This document shows, in pieces, positions 50,701-63,394 of a stretch of 64,000 nucleotides of DNA. Source of the stretch: Scortum barcoo (Eukaryota; Chordata; Actinopteri; Centrarchiformes; Terapontidae); the NCBI GenBank assembly GCA_023238725.1, contig CM041538.1, positions 2,820,182-2,884,181 on the forward strand, written 5' to 3'. The notes beneath the pieces were generated by a model. The model searched no databases and was not told where the DNA came from. It saw only the letters and a program-made list of their open reading frames with translations. Numbering within the stretch: the stretch's first letter is position 1; the number at the start of each line of letters is the position of its first letter. The position numbers and the translations under genes are program-made.

Positions 50701-50784
50701 TCCCCATGGCTCTCTGTGTGTGTGTGAATATGTATGTGTGTTTTAGTTAGACTATATCCCCATTCCTTTCTTTTTTTGAAAGGT
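38731..50784. other. About 12 kb of non-coding DNA without recognised transposons
   Basis: Apart from CA runs (39118-39142, 39211-39239), T/G-rich 45420-45460 and (CT)n 47489-47505, I recognise no repeat family. Several blocks look like candidate conserved regulatory DNA: 42430-42560 (octamer ATGCAAAT-like), 45785-46000, 46200-46520 and 49680-49800 (TTAATTAATATG, TTTTAATTAGCTG). No exon with plausible coding content was found. Confidence 0.5.
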
Positions 50785-51108
50785 AAAAAAAAATGCTGTG
50801 GGTGCCATTTTGTTGGCATGGTTTGGGTCCACTTGTCCTCTTACAGGGAAGGTTCCCTGTAAATCAATACAGAGTTGTTGTAATCCATCCTGATGGGAGG
50901 GGTCTTTTCTAGGATGACAAAGCCTTCACAGTCACCAGATCTCAACACAGTTGAACACCTGTGAGAGATTTTGGAGTGACGTGTTAGACAGATCTCTCGA
51001 TTCATCAAAACATCAAAAGAGGGATGATACTTGGAGAATCAATGACAAGGAGCATTGAAGCTGTTCTGGAGGGATGTGATGGACCAACACTTTATGTTGG
51101 TCTTTTTT
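50785..51108 (+). pseudogene. Tc1/mariner-like transposase C-terminal fragment
   Basis: Translating from 50793 gives MLWVPFCWHGLG, then a valine-rich strand and HPDGRGLF-stop-DDK, matching the region around the second catalytic aspartate of Tc1-like DDE transposases. After a deletion and frame change it reads PSQSPDLNTVEHL-stop-EILE near 50926-50970. That is the WPSQSPDLNPIEHLWE-type block, the most diagnostic segment of Tc1 transposases, where the Glu of EHL is the third catalytic acid. The frame then breaks up again to GALKLFWR near 51055. About 100 bases between the two blocks are missing relative to the usual protein, and several stops interrupt it. No inverted terminal repeats were found. 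Confidence 0.85.
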
Positions 51109-51228
51109 TTTCCCATTATAACAGAGACATGTGTTACTTATGACTATATGTTTATCTACTTATGAGTCACTCATTAACATTGGAAAAGGAAGAGAAGGGA
51201 TTGAATTAAGTGCAGTGTATGCAAGTGG

Positions 51229-51815
51229 TATGACCACACCAGGAAGACAGCTGGGATAAGAGCTAAGCCAAGATCCAGATTGGACTTGGGGCTACTCCAA
51301 TACCCAGCCTACCCCTGGCTAATGTCTAGTCACAGGGTCAGGCTCACCCAGTCATGGTAAATTAGAGTCTGTTGTGCCCACATGGCTCCATCGCAACATC
51401 CCTGATCGAGTTATTGCACTCGACTGGCAGACCATGTTCCAGAACGCAAGACTCTGACGAGGCAAGGAGAAGCAGATTCTGTGTTTACATCAGTGATGGT
51501 TGGTGCTCAAAGACAGTCAACACTGATGGACGATGTTTTCCGGATGTTAGATTTTAATGTTTAGATGCCGGTGGTGTTTTCTGCGAGACTTCACCTGTGT
51601 TTTTGTTGCTGCTGTTTACATTCACCCAGATACAAATTTTACACACACAGTCGCATAACAAAAAAACCAGATGACATTTTTATTGTAGCTTGTGATTTTA
51701 ATCAAACAGACCTCAGAAGAGTTTTAAGTCCCACCAGGACGTCTACAGCCCAGCCAGAGGAAGCAATATCCTGGATGAACATTTCTGGCAGCTACAAAGA
51801 CCTAAATAGTAGTTA
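51229..51815 (+). pseudogene. LINE AP-endonuclease fragment
   Basis: Decayed N-terminal part of an EN-RT LINE polyprotein, probably the same family as the copy at 1-1970. In order across shifting frames it reads AGIRAKPRSR, PSLPLANV, TWLHRNIPDRVIALDWQ (from 51380), RFCVYISDGWCSKTV (near 51470), LMFRCRWCFLRDFT and VFVAAVYIHPDTN (51555-51640), then IVACDFNQTDLRRVL (near 51683). The usual endonuclease motif GDFN has become CDFN, removing a conserved glycine. RGSNILDEHF and NISGSYKDL close it. It stops abruptly before the SDH block that carries the catalytic His, so the nuclease is incomplete as well as frameshifted. Confidence 0.82.
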
Positions 51816-53154
51816 AAGTAGGTAACTACTACTGCTATTTGCAAAATCTGTCTCTCTGTCCTGACAGTAGAACATGAGACAGATAATCTGTGATAAAATC
51901 AGACTCCTCTGGCTCCTCCTGCTGCTTCTAAGATCATTGTCATTGGACAAGAACCCACCACCTGAATCAAAACAACCAATCAGAGCAGAGGATCTGATGA
52001 TAACTCCTCATCTTTGCGGTTGACAGACATTTATTTAAATGAAAATCTTTGAAATTAGGGCTTAAAGCTTTAGTTTTCCGGTATGTGTGATCATTTGTCA
52101 AGCCAATTCAAGTCAATTTAGTTATATCACAAATTGTAAGTTTACCTGAGGAGGCTTTACAACCCACAAAATATGCATCTATTGACTAGGAGGCTTTAAA
52201 TGACTCTGCATTGATGCAGTAAAGGCTATAACCGATATTAGTGCAATTTTCAATGAACTGCCATTTCCGTTCCATGTTCCTTCAGCAGGGAATTTCCTTC
52301 TTACTTTTGCTCAAAGAAAACAAACCCGGACAAGCTCCCTGGCATGGCAGAACTTGAAGCAGTATGCATAAAGAGAAGAGAAACAATCATTTCTAAGAAG
52401 TAACCTCGTTCTTTGCAGATTTGTCTCTCTGATGTCTTAGGTTTGTCCGCCTGTCTATCTACCTGTCTCTCTGCCTTCCCCTCTGCCTGGCTATCTGCAT
52501 GTCAGTCTCACACCAACATCCATAAAGCCCTTCTTGGTGTGAAACAAAAGATACTAAATCAGGCTCACGCAGCAGCTCCCTGCTTTGTGCTCTTTCTTCA
52601 TTCATCTGATCTCTCCCTCTGATGATATGAGAGTGTTGGGCCCTTTGCCAACAGTTAGATCTCAGTGGGGCCCATCCATATGGCCAGCATGTTTAGCAGT
52701 CATTACAGGGCCATTTAACACATCTAATTGTTCAACATTTGACACCTTGTCAAGACAATTAGCTCAGATTGTTCCTGCATAAGACATTGCGATGTCGATC
52801 TTGTCACAAACTGTCAGAGGTTTTTTTGTTGTTGTCTGTGGCTGTTCATGTGTTGATTGCCCAACTGCCTGCTGTTAAGTTTGATATTTACATTTCCTGC
52901 AGACTGTATACTGTAAAAAAAACTCACATGTTGAATTCTTGACATTACAGTGCTAACTTATGTGAGATTCTTTTTCTTTACTTCTCATTGAACAAATGAA
53001 AATGTGTGTCCTCCAGGTGTGCATGTGTCAAGTCACTTTGTTTTAAAAACACCAGAAGTTAATGCCAAGACCCCTCCAGTCGAGGCAGATGGGTTCAAAT
53101 CTGCCTCAGATACACATGACCAAAGAAAAAATGTTAGGCAATAATACCTAATGT
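51816..53154. other. Non-coding stretch
   Basis: Nothing defined. 52100-52135 (CCAATTCAAGTCAATTTAG) looks like a short decayed piece of the fish repeat that normally reads AATTCAATTTTATTTATATAGCG. Confidence 0.45.
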
Positions 53155-53625
53155 AACATATACAAATATACAGAGACGGCAAAAACACATTTAACAACTA
53201 AAATTATCAAACCTAAGTCCAAGTGGTAAAATGGGAAGTAAGAAGAAATTTAAATCAACAACAGAATAAATTTCAGTTAAGAGAATGTTAGAGATAAATT
53301 TGGAGTGGACTGGGCCACCATCAGACTGAACTAAAAGCAAAAGAAATGGGTGGGTCTTTAAGTTTGATTTAAAACAGTCAGTGGTAGAACAGGATTTGGT
53401 AGGATGGTAAACAATACCAGAGCTCAGGAGCAGCTGCAGAGAAAGCCTGGTCACCTTTGGTTTTGAGGCACGACTGAGGGACCAAGAGGAGATGTTGTGA
53501 GGGTAACTGGGGGGCAGAATGTGGAATTAGCAGATCAATAATGTGTTCATCCATTTAAGGCTTTAAAAAAGAAATAATAAGATTTTACAATCAATTCTGT
53601 ATCACTGGTCACCAATGTGTGCGAC
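53155..53625 (+). repeat. Teleost dispersed repeat, diverged
   Basis: The succession GGGTCTTTAAGTTTGATTTAAA, AACAATACCAGAGCTCAGG, AGCTGCAGAGAAAGCCTGGTC, GGCACGACTGAGGGACC and CATTTAAGGCTTTAAAA corresponds to a well-spread fish repeat (usual form with 'gcgacggagaaggcccggtcacc'). The minus frame 53191-53454 across it is not a gene. Class unknown, possibly LINE-derived. Confidence 0.6.
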
Positions 53626-56600
53626 ATGCCTCACAGTGAAAGTGAAAGTACATTCCTCCCAGGAGAATGAAACAGAAAGTTGAGGGAGGGGGAAAGTAAC
53701 CTCTGGGTGTCTGTCTCTCTCTTCGCCATCCACATATTTAATCCCATCAACACTCCCATCATCTATTTTCCGTAATCTCCTTTCCTGTCTGTTTATCTGT
53801 CTCTCACCATCTCTTAATCTTCCCCGCTAACTCTTCTCTAACTCTGAAATCTGCAGTCATTACAAAACATTGTTTTCCTCCCCCGTCTCTCTACATGCCT
53901 CACATTCCCTCTCTTCCTTTCTTCCCTCTGTCTCTCTGCCTGTACCACCCCCCTCTTCTTGTCTTGCAATCTGTTTCTGTGTCATTGGGAGTTAACAGGT
54001 CAAGCGTAAAGGCTAATCTAAATTTCATTCACTCCTTCAGCAGGGAGTTCATAATAATGAGGGGAGAGAGAGATTGCCTCTTTTTTTTAACATTTTTTCT
54101 CTTTCTTTTACTGTCTATTCTTGTCTAGGTCTCTTGCCCTTTTACTTTGGCTGTGCCCTACCTATTGCTCTGGTATGTAAACCCTGTACTATGACTACTG
54201 TGCTACAGAAGGGCATCGTGTCAAAAGGCAACTCAGCAGAACAGTACAACAGTCTAGTTTACAGTAAGATAAGACATAATTTACTCACATTCTTAGTTTG
54301 TATATCTAATGCCACAGTATCTTCGCTGTAGAAATCAAACCCCCGTGGCTATTGTGTCTGTCTGTTCCGTTGAATTTTTATGAAGCAGCTCTATTTTTCT
54401 TCTGGTGATGATTTACACCTTTCACAAATTGATACATACAGAATTTCTAGTAACTAGAATATCCAGAGCTATTAATGGTGTTTTAGTCTTTAGTCTGTTT
54501 GTGGTAATCATCTCAAGAACTGTTCAAGTGTGTGTTCATGTGTAAAGGGAATGTTGATTACGTCCTGCACATCCACCGCAGACTCACCCTGAGGAGCATA
54601 CTTAATCACAAGCACTTAAGAGAGCACATGGAGGGAGACTTTACATTGTGACTGCCACTGTAGGTCAGAAAAGAGTCACACCTTAAAAAAAACGTGTCTT
54701 CTCCAGGAGAGAAATGTTAACATTATGCATAAATTCACAACGTTGACCTCCATGTGACACGTCACCTGTTCTTAAGATGGTCCAGATGGGGCACTTGGAC
54801 AAGCCTATTAATAAACCACTGGGATACTGCACGCTGTTCACAGCCACTTTAAAATAGGAAGAGATCCATGTTTGAACACAAAAAGAATTTCAAAATAAAA
54901 TTTTTTCTTTGGTGGTCAGATGATTGGAATCCATTCCAGCTTGAGTGGAAATTTGTTTTTACAAAATTACTGTCTGCAACTAGTCCTTTCCTGCTTGCTG
55001 TGTCTAGAGTGGTCTTGTTCCAATCAATGTACTGCCCTCAGCTGTTAGTTGTCCTTTTTACAAGTGATATGTATGTCTCCTGTGGTGTATGGTGGTCCTA
55101 AAGTACACCAGGCCTGATCACACTTTTTATCTCACAGGAATTGTGATTACATTCTTTAATTCACTTTGTGATAGAGACTAATAACTATGGTGAACAGGAT
55201 AGCAGCAGTAAGGGCTTTGCTGGATCAGAGCTGGATCAGTTGAGTGTTACTGAAGAAGGTGAATTGGTATAATGATCTCACTACCAACCCTCTCCACCAG
55301 CATCAGAAAGCACAGGGAGCAACACAAACCGAGAATGATTAAAATTCTTGGGGGTGTCTTGTTGTTCTAGTTGCTACAGCCCCAAAATGGAGCTATGAAG
55401 CAAAATCTAAAATTGCCAGATCACAAAATATGTGGATTTACTGAAAAGGTGATGATTAGTGACCTTTTCATTAGCTTGCTGTATGTTACCTTTACAGCTG
55501 GCCAGGAATTTGTAGGACTTTATATATGAAAGTTCTGTTCCATGTTGTAACCTCATAATGCGCAAGCCATACCCATATTGAGTTTGAGAAGAAAAGACTC
55601 ATTAACACATTACAAGCAGAACTGTAATGAAGTTTGATGCACTTAAAGTTTGAAATTAATTGTCATAATGTATGTAAATAAGGGGAAGTTGCTTTATATG
55701 TAACACTGCATACAGTTATTATAGATTTATTGCTCATCACTCTGTTGACAAGGTGAGCATCAACATGACAAGAGCTAGTCACTTCCTTGTTGCACTCAAT
55801 ATCTGGTCCTGTACTAATTAAAACTACTCTGATATAACTGCTTTTTTTCAATATACACAACATGCTGTTATGTAGTAATGCACTCACACTGAATGTATCT
55901 ACCTCATTATCTTCCTCCTCTAGTCCATGACCTCTGTGACCTTTTCAGTGATTATGTGTCATGATGGATGTCGCCAGGTACCTCTCTTTAATCATACCGA
56001 TAGTCATGATGGAGAATTTACTACCTAGAACTGGCAGCATGGCAGTGACATATGTCCCCCCCCCCCACACACACAAACACACGCACACCAAACATGTGCT
56101 CTGCCCATACATAATTCCCCTGGAAACATGGCTAGCAGTGCTACAGAAAGCTAGCCATCTGTATGACGGAGGGGTGTGTGGGGTTTGGACAAGTGTGTAC
56201 CGACCGTCGGCTAAAATAAGGTGCCAGCAAGAGGAATCATATCTCATAATGCTCAAAAAAGTCTGTTTAGATTAACCTCCACAATGAAAAAGTTGAAACA
56301 TAATAAAATGATGTATTTTGGCAGATGAAACAATGACTAAATAATGACAATGACTTCGGACTGTCAGAAACTGGGATCACATACTGTGTGATGTGGACAA
56401 GTATGTGACTTGCTTCATAATTGTGAGACACTTTGAACCACAGTTTGCTGTATGATTGCTCATTTAACTTTAAATTTTAACTTAAAGTTTAGCCATCAGT
56501 GATTGGCTAGGCTGTCTCTGTCAGACTCAAAGGTGGAGCTGCAGTCAGTTTCTGCTTGCCTGTGACATCATGCAAAATTAGCTTGGTCCAATTGTTGTCA

Positions 56601-59204
56601 TATGCAGTGCCTCTAACTGGAATTGAATTTAAAAGTCAAGCGTTATGGTCCTCATGTGAATTCATTTTATAGAGCTACAACCTTTCCAACTACTGAGGTG
56701 GTTTGGTTTCAGGAGGGCAGATGAAAAATGGAATACTATCCTTTGCTAAATATGCCACAAAAATGCTATTAAAGTAAGCGGTACCACCATAAATCTGTAC
56801 CATCATCACAGATGCACATCCACAAAAAAAAAAAAAATTAAATAAATAAATAAAAATCACAAAATTACAAAGAACATCAGCTGTAATATAATGTTGTATT
56901 GTAGTAGCACTATCACTATCACTGCTGGATGTGAACACCGCACATTCAGCTGGGTCACAGCTATGGTCAAATGACCTTCCAACCCACAGAGATCATTGCA
57001 GCAGTGTTTTTCCATTACACAATATCCAGTGTGGAGCTTCTCTCTCCACACTGTTTGTATAATTTCTATTTTCCTGGTTCATGGCAGATTGGGAACACAA
57101 ATATTCAGTGTATAAAGTTACTTCACAAATTAACTTAAGTTAAAAGGGCCACAAGAATGCAAGGAAAAATTTCCCCCATAACAGGAAACTCAAAGAGTGT
57201 TCCTTCCATTATGCATGGGCAAGGTTGCAACAGGAGCTATGCCAAGGTGGGGATGGGCAGGCTGTAGAGTGGAGGCCAATGATGAATGATGGAGAAAGCT
57301 CAGCTATTTCAAAGAGAACAGCACAGAATATTGAGAGAGAGGAAGACCTTTTTGAGGGGGCGACAGCAAGGCACATGGCAGACCAGCAGCAGACCTCAGG
57401 ACACGGCCAAAATTCTGAACTGTGGCATAAGGAAGATTGGGTCAGCACATCTCAAGAGGAAGAGACAGCAGAGTTTGTATGATCCATAAAGAATACCCAT
57501 AGAGGCAAACCATGTAGTGCTAGGAGACATCTAAATTATGGATGTTGTGCCATGATGTTGTTCAGCCAACCTGAACTAATGTTAAGCTATAACATTCTAA
57601 AACACTGGGCTGGTAAGAGATCACTTCTTACTTAAGGCTCAACACTGTTTATTTGCCTATAGCATCACAGCAGCTGGGTTTAAAAGTTAAACATCCATAT
57701 GGAGCCTGAACTCAAGCCTCAAAAGCTTTCCAGAGGTTCCTGGTGAGAGGACACAAGCTGACAGAAGCTGTTAACTAGCTAACAATACGCAGAAAGCAAG
57801 AAAAAACTATCTTGGCAGTGTGTGACAAATCTCCTATTTCACTTAGACATACCAAATGGATAAGATGCTAAGTTGCCTTAGCAAATACAAACTTGGCCAG
57901 AAGAACCAATGTGAAACCCACTCATGCTAAGCTATTCAACAATGCACTCATCTGCTGGACATACTGGGACCATGTATCAAAATACTTTACCTTGTATAAA
58001 GCTCAGCTTCTCAGCTGTCCAAGGTACTTACAACACGCTCCATAAGTCACTGAAACATATGTTACACATGCCCCAATGCGTGATAGTATGAGCATAAGCC
58101 TAACCTAATTCTCCAATGTTGTGAGCTTGAATAGACCTTCTACTATCACTACAGAAGATTGGTTTTGCAGAACATATTTGTAGACCTGGGAAAGGGGAAA
58201 CCTTGTGAACAAGAAGGTTCAGCAGTACTGTGACTCAAATATCTGATTCTAAGAGCTTGTGTTCATGGGCTGTGGATCTGCAACATCAATATTGTTCTCA
58301 ATGAGATGTGTACCAGATCAGAACAGCAAGAGACAACTCTCACTGAGATTAATGAGCTCAGAAACAATTAGTCATCCAAATGTCAGAAGCATACAGATCC
58401 CCAGTCTGAATTTTCTTTTCCAAACCAGCTTGCAAAACACCATCACCATGATCTCATTGACACAACTAATTGCATGGCATGTGATTAGCAACCTCTGGCT
58501 CTCATGCCGCATTTATGTCAAATGGAATACATGATAGACATGAAATCTTTACTACTGGAAACATCCACATTAACAGACTTTTTAAAATGGTGGAATGATT
58601 ACAGAATTGCTGGTGCAAGTCCGTGTGCCCACTTTATGTGGGATTAACTGTCTTGAATGATGGACTGGTTGATGTGAGGCATCCATATTTTTTGTTTTTT
58701 CAGGCACTTGTGTATTTGAGCACCAAGTCAGAAATTGTTTAAAGGAAACAAGTGTGACTTGGATGTTGACATGAAACCCATGACATGTCTTCTGCCCCTC
58801 TGAACTTTGGAGTTTAGTTTGGCAGATAGGTAAACAGTCCTCTAAATGAGAGATAAAGGTCCAGGGTCAGGCTGTGAATTTGTTGCCTCCTACAGGATTG
58901 TACTGTTAAACAACAATACAGACAAGAAAAACACATTCAAGTACATATTTGTAATAGTTACAAAGCTACAAAGCATATTCACTTAACTCTACAGTTACAT
59001 TTGTTTGATGCTAACACATAATGGAAATTATCAGTAGCTCCCTGAAAGTGAAAACATCTTGATCGCCCCCTGGTGTTTAGCTGCAATTTTTTTTTTCTAT
59101 TTTCTGATTGAGTTTGATTTTAATTAGTTTTTAGATGTTGTAGAAGTGGGTTAACATGCCATGATTGATAGCTGTCAATCTCAGTGAAGTATTACCCACG
59201 GGTG
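53626..59204. other. Long non-coding stretch
   Basis: Pyrimidine-rich 53700-53965; C11 at 56057-56067 followed by CA; A-rich 56822-56855. 57225-57482 has a hydrophilic frame rich in Glu, Gln and Ser but it opens with TTG and matches nothing I know. 57500-58560 is unusually even in composition but contains no family I recognise. Confidence 0.45.
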
Positions 59205-59490
59205 TCCATCCACCCATTATCTGTATCGCTTATCTGCACATTGCACATGGGGGTCATGGGGCCTATCACAGCTGACACTGGCTGAGAGGCGCGGTACACC
59301 CTGGACTGGTCGCCATTCAATTACAAGATACAGAGACAGACAACCAATCAGATGTACATTCATACCTATGGACAATTTAGAATCACCAGTTAACCTGAAT
59401 GTCTTTTGCATTGTGAGAGTAAGCTAGAGTACCTGGAGAAAACCCACACAGGTACAAGGACATCGTGCAAACTCCGGCTCCAAATGATGT
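59205..59490 (+). repeat. Widespread teleost repeat (LINE2-like region)
   Basis: GTCCATCCACCCATTATCTG, GGGTCATGGGGCCTATCACAG, GGTACACCCTGGACTGGTCGCC, AATTTAGAATCACCAGTTAACC and GGAGAAAACCCACACAGG occur in the exact order of one of the most abundant bony-fish repeats. The copy is diverged at perhaps 20-25% of positions by eye. Confidence 0.85.
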
Positions 59491-59772
59491 CACCAGGACA
59501 ACACGGCATTGCCCATATCCTGGATATTTTGGCTTCACTTTTAGAGTGAGAGGAAGTGGAGATACTTTGTTCTGCTTTTCATACAGCCAATGTACCACAC
59601 TGACCAGCTCTGGCAAATTAGAGGGTAAAGGGTAAAAATAAAGGGTCAAAACACAAACTCAAAGAGGAAAAGAGGAACTGCATGCCAGAAGGAGTACAGC
59701 ATTAATAGTCAATGTATTGGCAGTTTGTGGTGAATAAACACAGACTTATCCTATGGTCAAATAGTCTGAATC

Positions 59773-60523
59773 TTAAAAGAGCAGTATGTAGGCTTTGGGG
59801 GGGACTATTGGCAAAAATGGAATATAATATTCATAACTATCTTGTAATAATCACCCAAAATATCATATCTACAGATGGAGCAGGTCCTCTAACACGGAGT
59901 CCTCCATGTTGCACTGCCATGTTTCGACAGTATCCCAGAATGGACTGACTGATCGCCAAGTTATGAGCTGATTCAGATACGTACATGAACATTTTTTAAA
60001 AAATATTTAAACATTAAAAAAAATCTAATCTAATCTAATCTAATAAAAATCTTTGCTTGGTGCAACAATATCACAGAATCACATTCCATTTAACATTATT
60101 ATCTTATATTATTATCTTATATATTCCCTAAAGAAAACTACACTACAACCAGATTTCGGTGAGCAGGCATATCAAAACCGGAGATGTCAGATCCATGGAA
60201 ATTAAGATTCACTTCGCAACCCGCCGTGATTTAGCAGAGTGCCTGATGTCTCATACAGTAAACAGTGCTGCAAAACTAGAAGCACTTGAGACAGCCAGTT
60301 TTGCTGTGGTAGTGTGTGTGTGTGTGGATGTGTGCATGTGTAGTGAAACAGTCAGCAAACAGCAAATTTATTCACATTTAGTGCTTGGCTAGTGTTAATT
60401 TTGGATCTTGACCTGTACCTACACTCTTGGAGAGGGGGTGTCAGGAGGGCAGCAGTTTTCAGTTGGTTGCAATCTGCAGGCTCACTGCTAAATGCCATTA
60501 AATCTTACATACTAAAGATTTAA
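59773..60523. mobile_element. TTAA-flanked non-autonomous DNA transposon
   Basis: A 751-bp span bordered by TTAA at 59773-59776 and 60520-60523. The left terminus AGCAGTATGTAGGCTTT is an inverted match of the right terminus (AAATCTTACATACTAAAG read inward). Just inside, ATTGGCAAAAATGGAATATAA and CCATGTTGCACTGCCATGTTTC match a common fish repeat whose intact ends are TTAAAGGTGCAGTGTGTA-like. TTAA targets are used by piggyBac and Kolobok elements; which of these is not decided here. It includes (TCTAA)4 at 60024-60045 and (GT)n at 60310-60328. No transposase. Confidence 0.75.
60024..60045. repeat. (TCTAA)n pentanucleotide repeat
   Basis: Four TCTAA units inside the TTAA-flanked element. Confidence 0.9.
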
Positions 60524-61725
60524 GACACCATGGTGGACAGCAGGGAAGGAGACTGTTGGTTATCTTAACTAAAACCACACAGGTGTGGTCAGAACAAAGA
60601 ATAAGTCAAAGTAAAACTTTAATATAGCACATTTTACTACAGAGGAAATACAATCTACTACCTGTAAAGAAAGTAAATTTATATGCAAATTAACATACAC
60701 ACTGCCCCAGCAAACAACTACAATGGGCAAAAGAGTGGATTTAATTTCTTCTTCAAGACTCAAAAAGACAATGGACTCTAGATATGTCCAGGTGATTAGC
60801 TGATATAATTGCACTATATGTCTCTTCTTTCCTATTTCCCTTCTCCGATGCAAAACATATCTGTAATATATGAGGACTGAAAGCGAGCTGAAAAGATGGG
60901 AAGGGAATGGGGGAGTTTAGAGGTGAGGAACAGACAAAAACGAACAAATAGGTAAGCCAGGGAGAGATGGTAGTGAGTGGAGAGGGAGATGCAGACGGGT
61001 GGACCCGGCAGATGGAAAGTTCAGACCCTGCTTGTTTTCCCTGAAATGTCAAAACTGTAAAAAGGGTTTTATAAAGCATCAATCACAGTGGAGCTGCACT
61101 TCCAGGAATAGTCAGGGGGCTTCGGAAATGAGACCCCGCATTGAACTGCAGAGGCAATCACCACTGCACGATTCAGGTCAGCACGTTGCTCACAGGGAAG
61201 AGGAAATGGACAGGAGAGGACCTGAGAAATAAATTAGTCGGGAAGAGAAGGGATGGAAAAGAGAAAGGTGAGAGTGGGAATGGGACACATTTTGCTATCA
61301 AAGCTGCTATAGACTCATTTAGTTCTTTGTATCTTTCTTTCAGTTAGAGTATGTTCTGATACAGCTTTTAGGAGATCATGCAGCTTATGCAGACACACAG
61401 TACACTGATGTAAAAGAACCATCATTAGTTAGGCTTGTAGCTAAGCTGGGGTATTTTAATACCAGAAAAACACAGTATAAGAGATAATAATAAATAACTA
61501 AATGTTCAACCTTGTTAAAAAAAAAAAAAAAAAACTAAGATCACACTGACCTCAGTTTAAACACATTAAACATACAATCTTATTTTTTCCCAATATTGTC
61601 ACCTAATTTTCTTTAAACTACAATTTACAAATCCATCTCAGGGCACCACCTGGAAAAGAGGAAAAAACACACCACGATGCCAGTTACTTATTTCAGTCTT
61701 AATCTTGATGCTGTCTTGACTTTTG
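60524..61725. other. Non-coding stretch
   Basis: 61000-61280 is richer in G and purines, with several short frames but no recognised product; A18-20 near 61516-61535. Confidence 0.45.
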
Positions 61726-62115
61726 TATCAGACTACAAAATCAGACTACTTTATTTGTCATCGGGGGAAATTTGGTGTATAGTGAACAATATACTTCAAA
61801 CACACAGAACCACATGATAGTCCTTTAAGTCCTTTAAATTACTAACTACATGCTGAAGTAAATCTCCTAGACACAAATGAATAAATGCAACCATGGATAG
61901 ATGCAAACAAAATATATACACAGCATAGATATAATGATTATAAAGGGGAATCTTATTCTTATCTAGCACTAAATAGTAAAAAGCTACAGCCCCCACTGGC
62001 ACAGGGAAGTAAATGTCACCTAGATGGTTGGGGAAGATGATGTTCTGGATGGAGAGAAAGAGATGCGGCAGGGTCTTGGCATTATGACTATAGAAGGAGG
62101 AAGCATAGCCCAGTG
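61726..62115 (-). repeat. Possible LINE 3' end, minus strand
   Basis: On the minus strand the sequence ends with AAATTTCCCCCGATGACAA-ATAAAGTAGTCTGAT. This resembles the 3' tail of fish LINEs ('gaatttccccc...aataaagta'), with the last unit TAGTCTGAT repeated (61727-61736 and 61740-61749). The region upstream to 62115 on that strand has an open frame (62122-61796) that I cannot match to a LINE protein. Confidence 0.4.
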
Positions 62116-63394
62116 TAGGCATCTATCGTGGGGAATCATCTGATCCACACACATACAGTATGTCATATGTATGTACCATAAATGTGTACCATATGTGCAG
62201 CAATTAAATGTAAAATGCCTACTTCAGTACACACACACACACGCACGTCTGTTTGTGTGTTCAGAATTGAAGGAATCTGTAAGAACTTTGCTCATTAAAT
62301 TATTACATATCAATGTACTAGACAGAAATAGATAATAATATAGATATAGATAATAGATACATAACTCTGTATAGCAATTGAAATAGTTCAGATAGAATTA
62401 ATACAGTTCAACAAGTAAGATACATCATCTACTTTGTTGCTCGATACCTCAGCATGTTACCGCCACCTGTAGATCAGTGGAGCGGTGTGAATGCATTGGC
62501 AGCGCTGTGTGTCGTGTCATTCCTGTGCAAGTGTGCGCATATGTTTATTTGTTACCCTACGTGAGACAAACAGAACAGGTACCCGCTGAAAGCTACTCAC
62601 AAACTCATCAGGATAACTTGAAGATCTGAAGACACTTGCATATAAGGAGAAAGTGAATACAGTGATGTAATCAGATTACATAAATTAAATCTTTATTTAT
62701 TTAGCTACTCCAACATATACAGAAAAACTGCTAATATGTTTATCCTGCACCAATCCACATGAGCTATTGTGGGACACAGTGTTCCTTTGTGATTGAATGA
62801 GGCTTTTTATAGCCTCTTTTACACAGATTTTAGGCAGCGTATGAAAGTTTATTTGACATGCAAAGTGCTTCGGGTCCCCTGGCGTTTATGGACAAAATAG
62901 TTTAGTCTGACTTTGCAGAAGTGTGAGATGCAGAGTCTTTTATTGGAGGTGCATGTGTTTGCGTGCACGTGTGTGTATTCTGCCTCTGTGTACAATCTGT
63001 GTCTGTGTGTTTCCACTTTGATGGGAGATGAGGAGATGCTTTAAGCTAAATTATGTTGGGTAAACAAGCCAACAAGGCTGTATTGCTGATTTTACATTCA
63101 CTCACAGCAGTGACAGATGATAAACTTTGAGGAGTGTCCTTTTATCGGACACCTTAAAAGGAGAGGTTTAGGGTTTTAAAAGGCTACTTTCAAAGAGCCA
63201 GGTAGTAGCTCTATTTTATTTTCCAGATATAAAAGGGGGAGTTTGGGATGTTTAAGGCACTATGCTTTAATTTCTTACTTATTTCTTAAGATTCATCTTT
63301 TAATTTATTTGGGAAGTTATGTGTAACCTCCTGTTATAAACTGCCCCAGCACATAAAGTCAATTGAAGGGCCTCTTTTTAAGGTAGCCTTCTAC
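62116..63394. other. Non-coding stretch
   Basis: Short CA and GT runs (62230-62240, 62965-63008) and nothing else recognised. Confidence 0.45.

Noticed and set aside
57500..58560. Possible retroelement body of even composition
   Set aside because: No frame, protease, reverse transcriptase or integrase motif was found, so it is left as unassigned.
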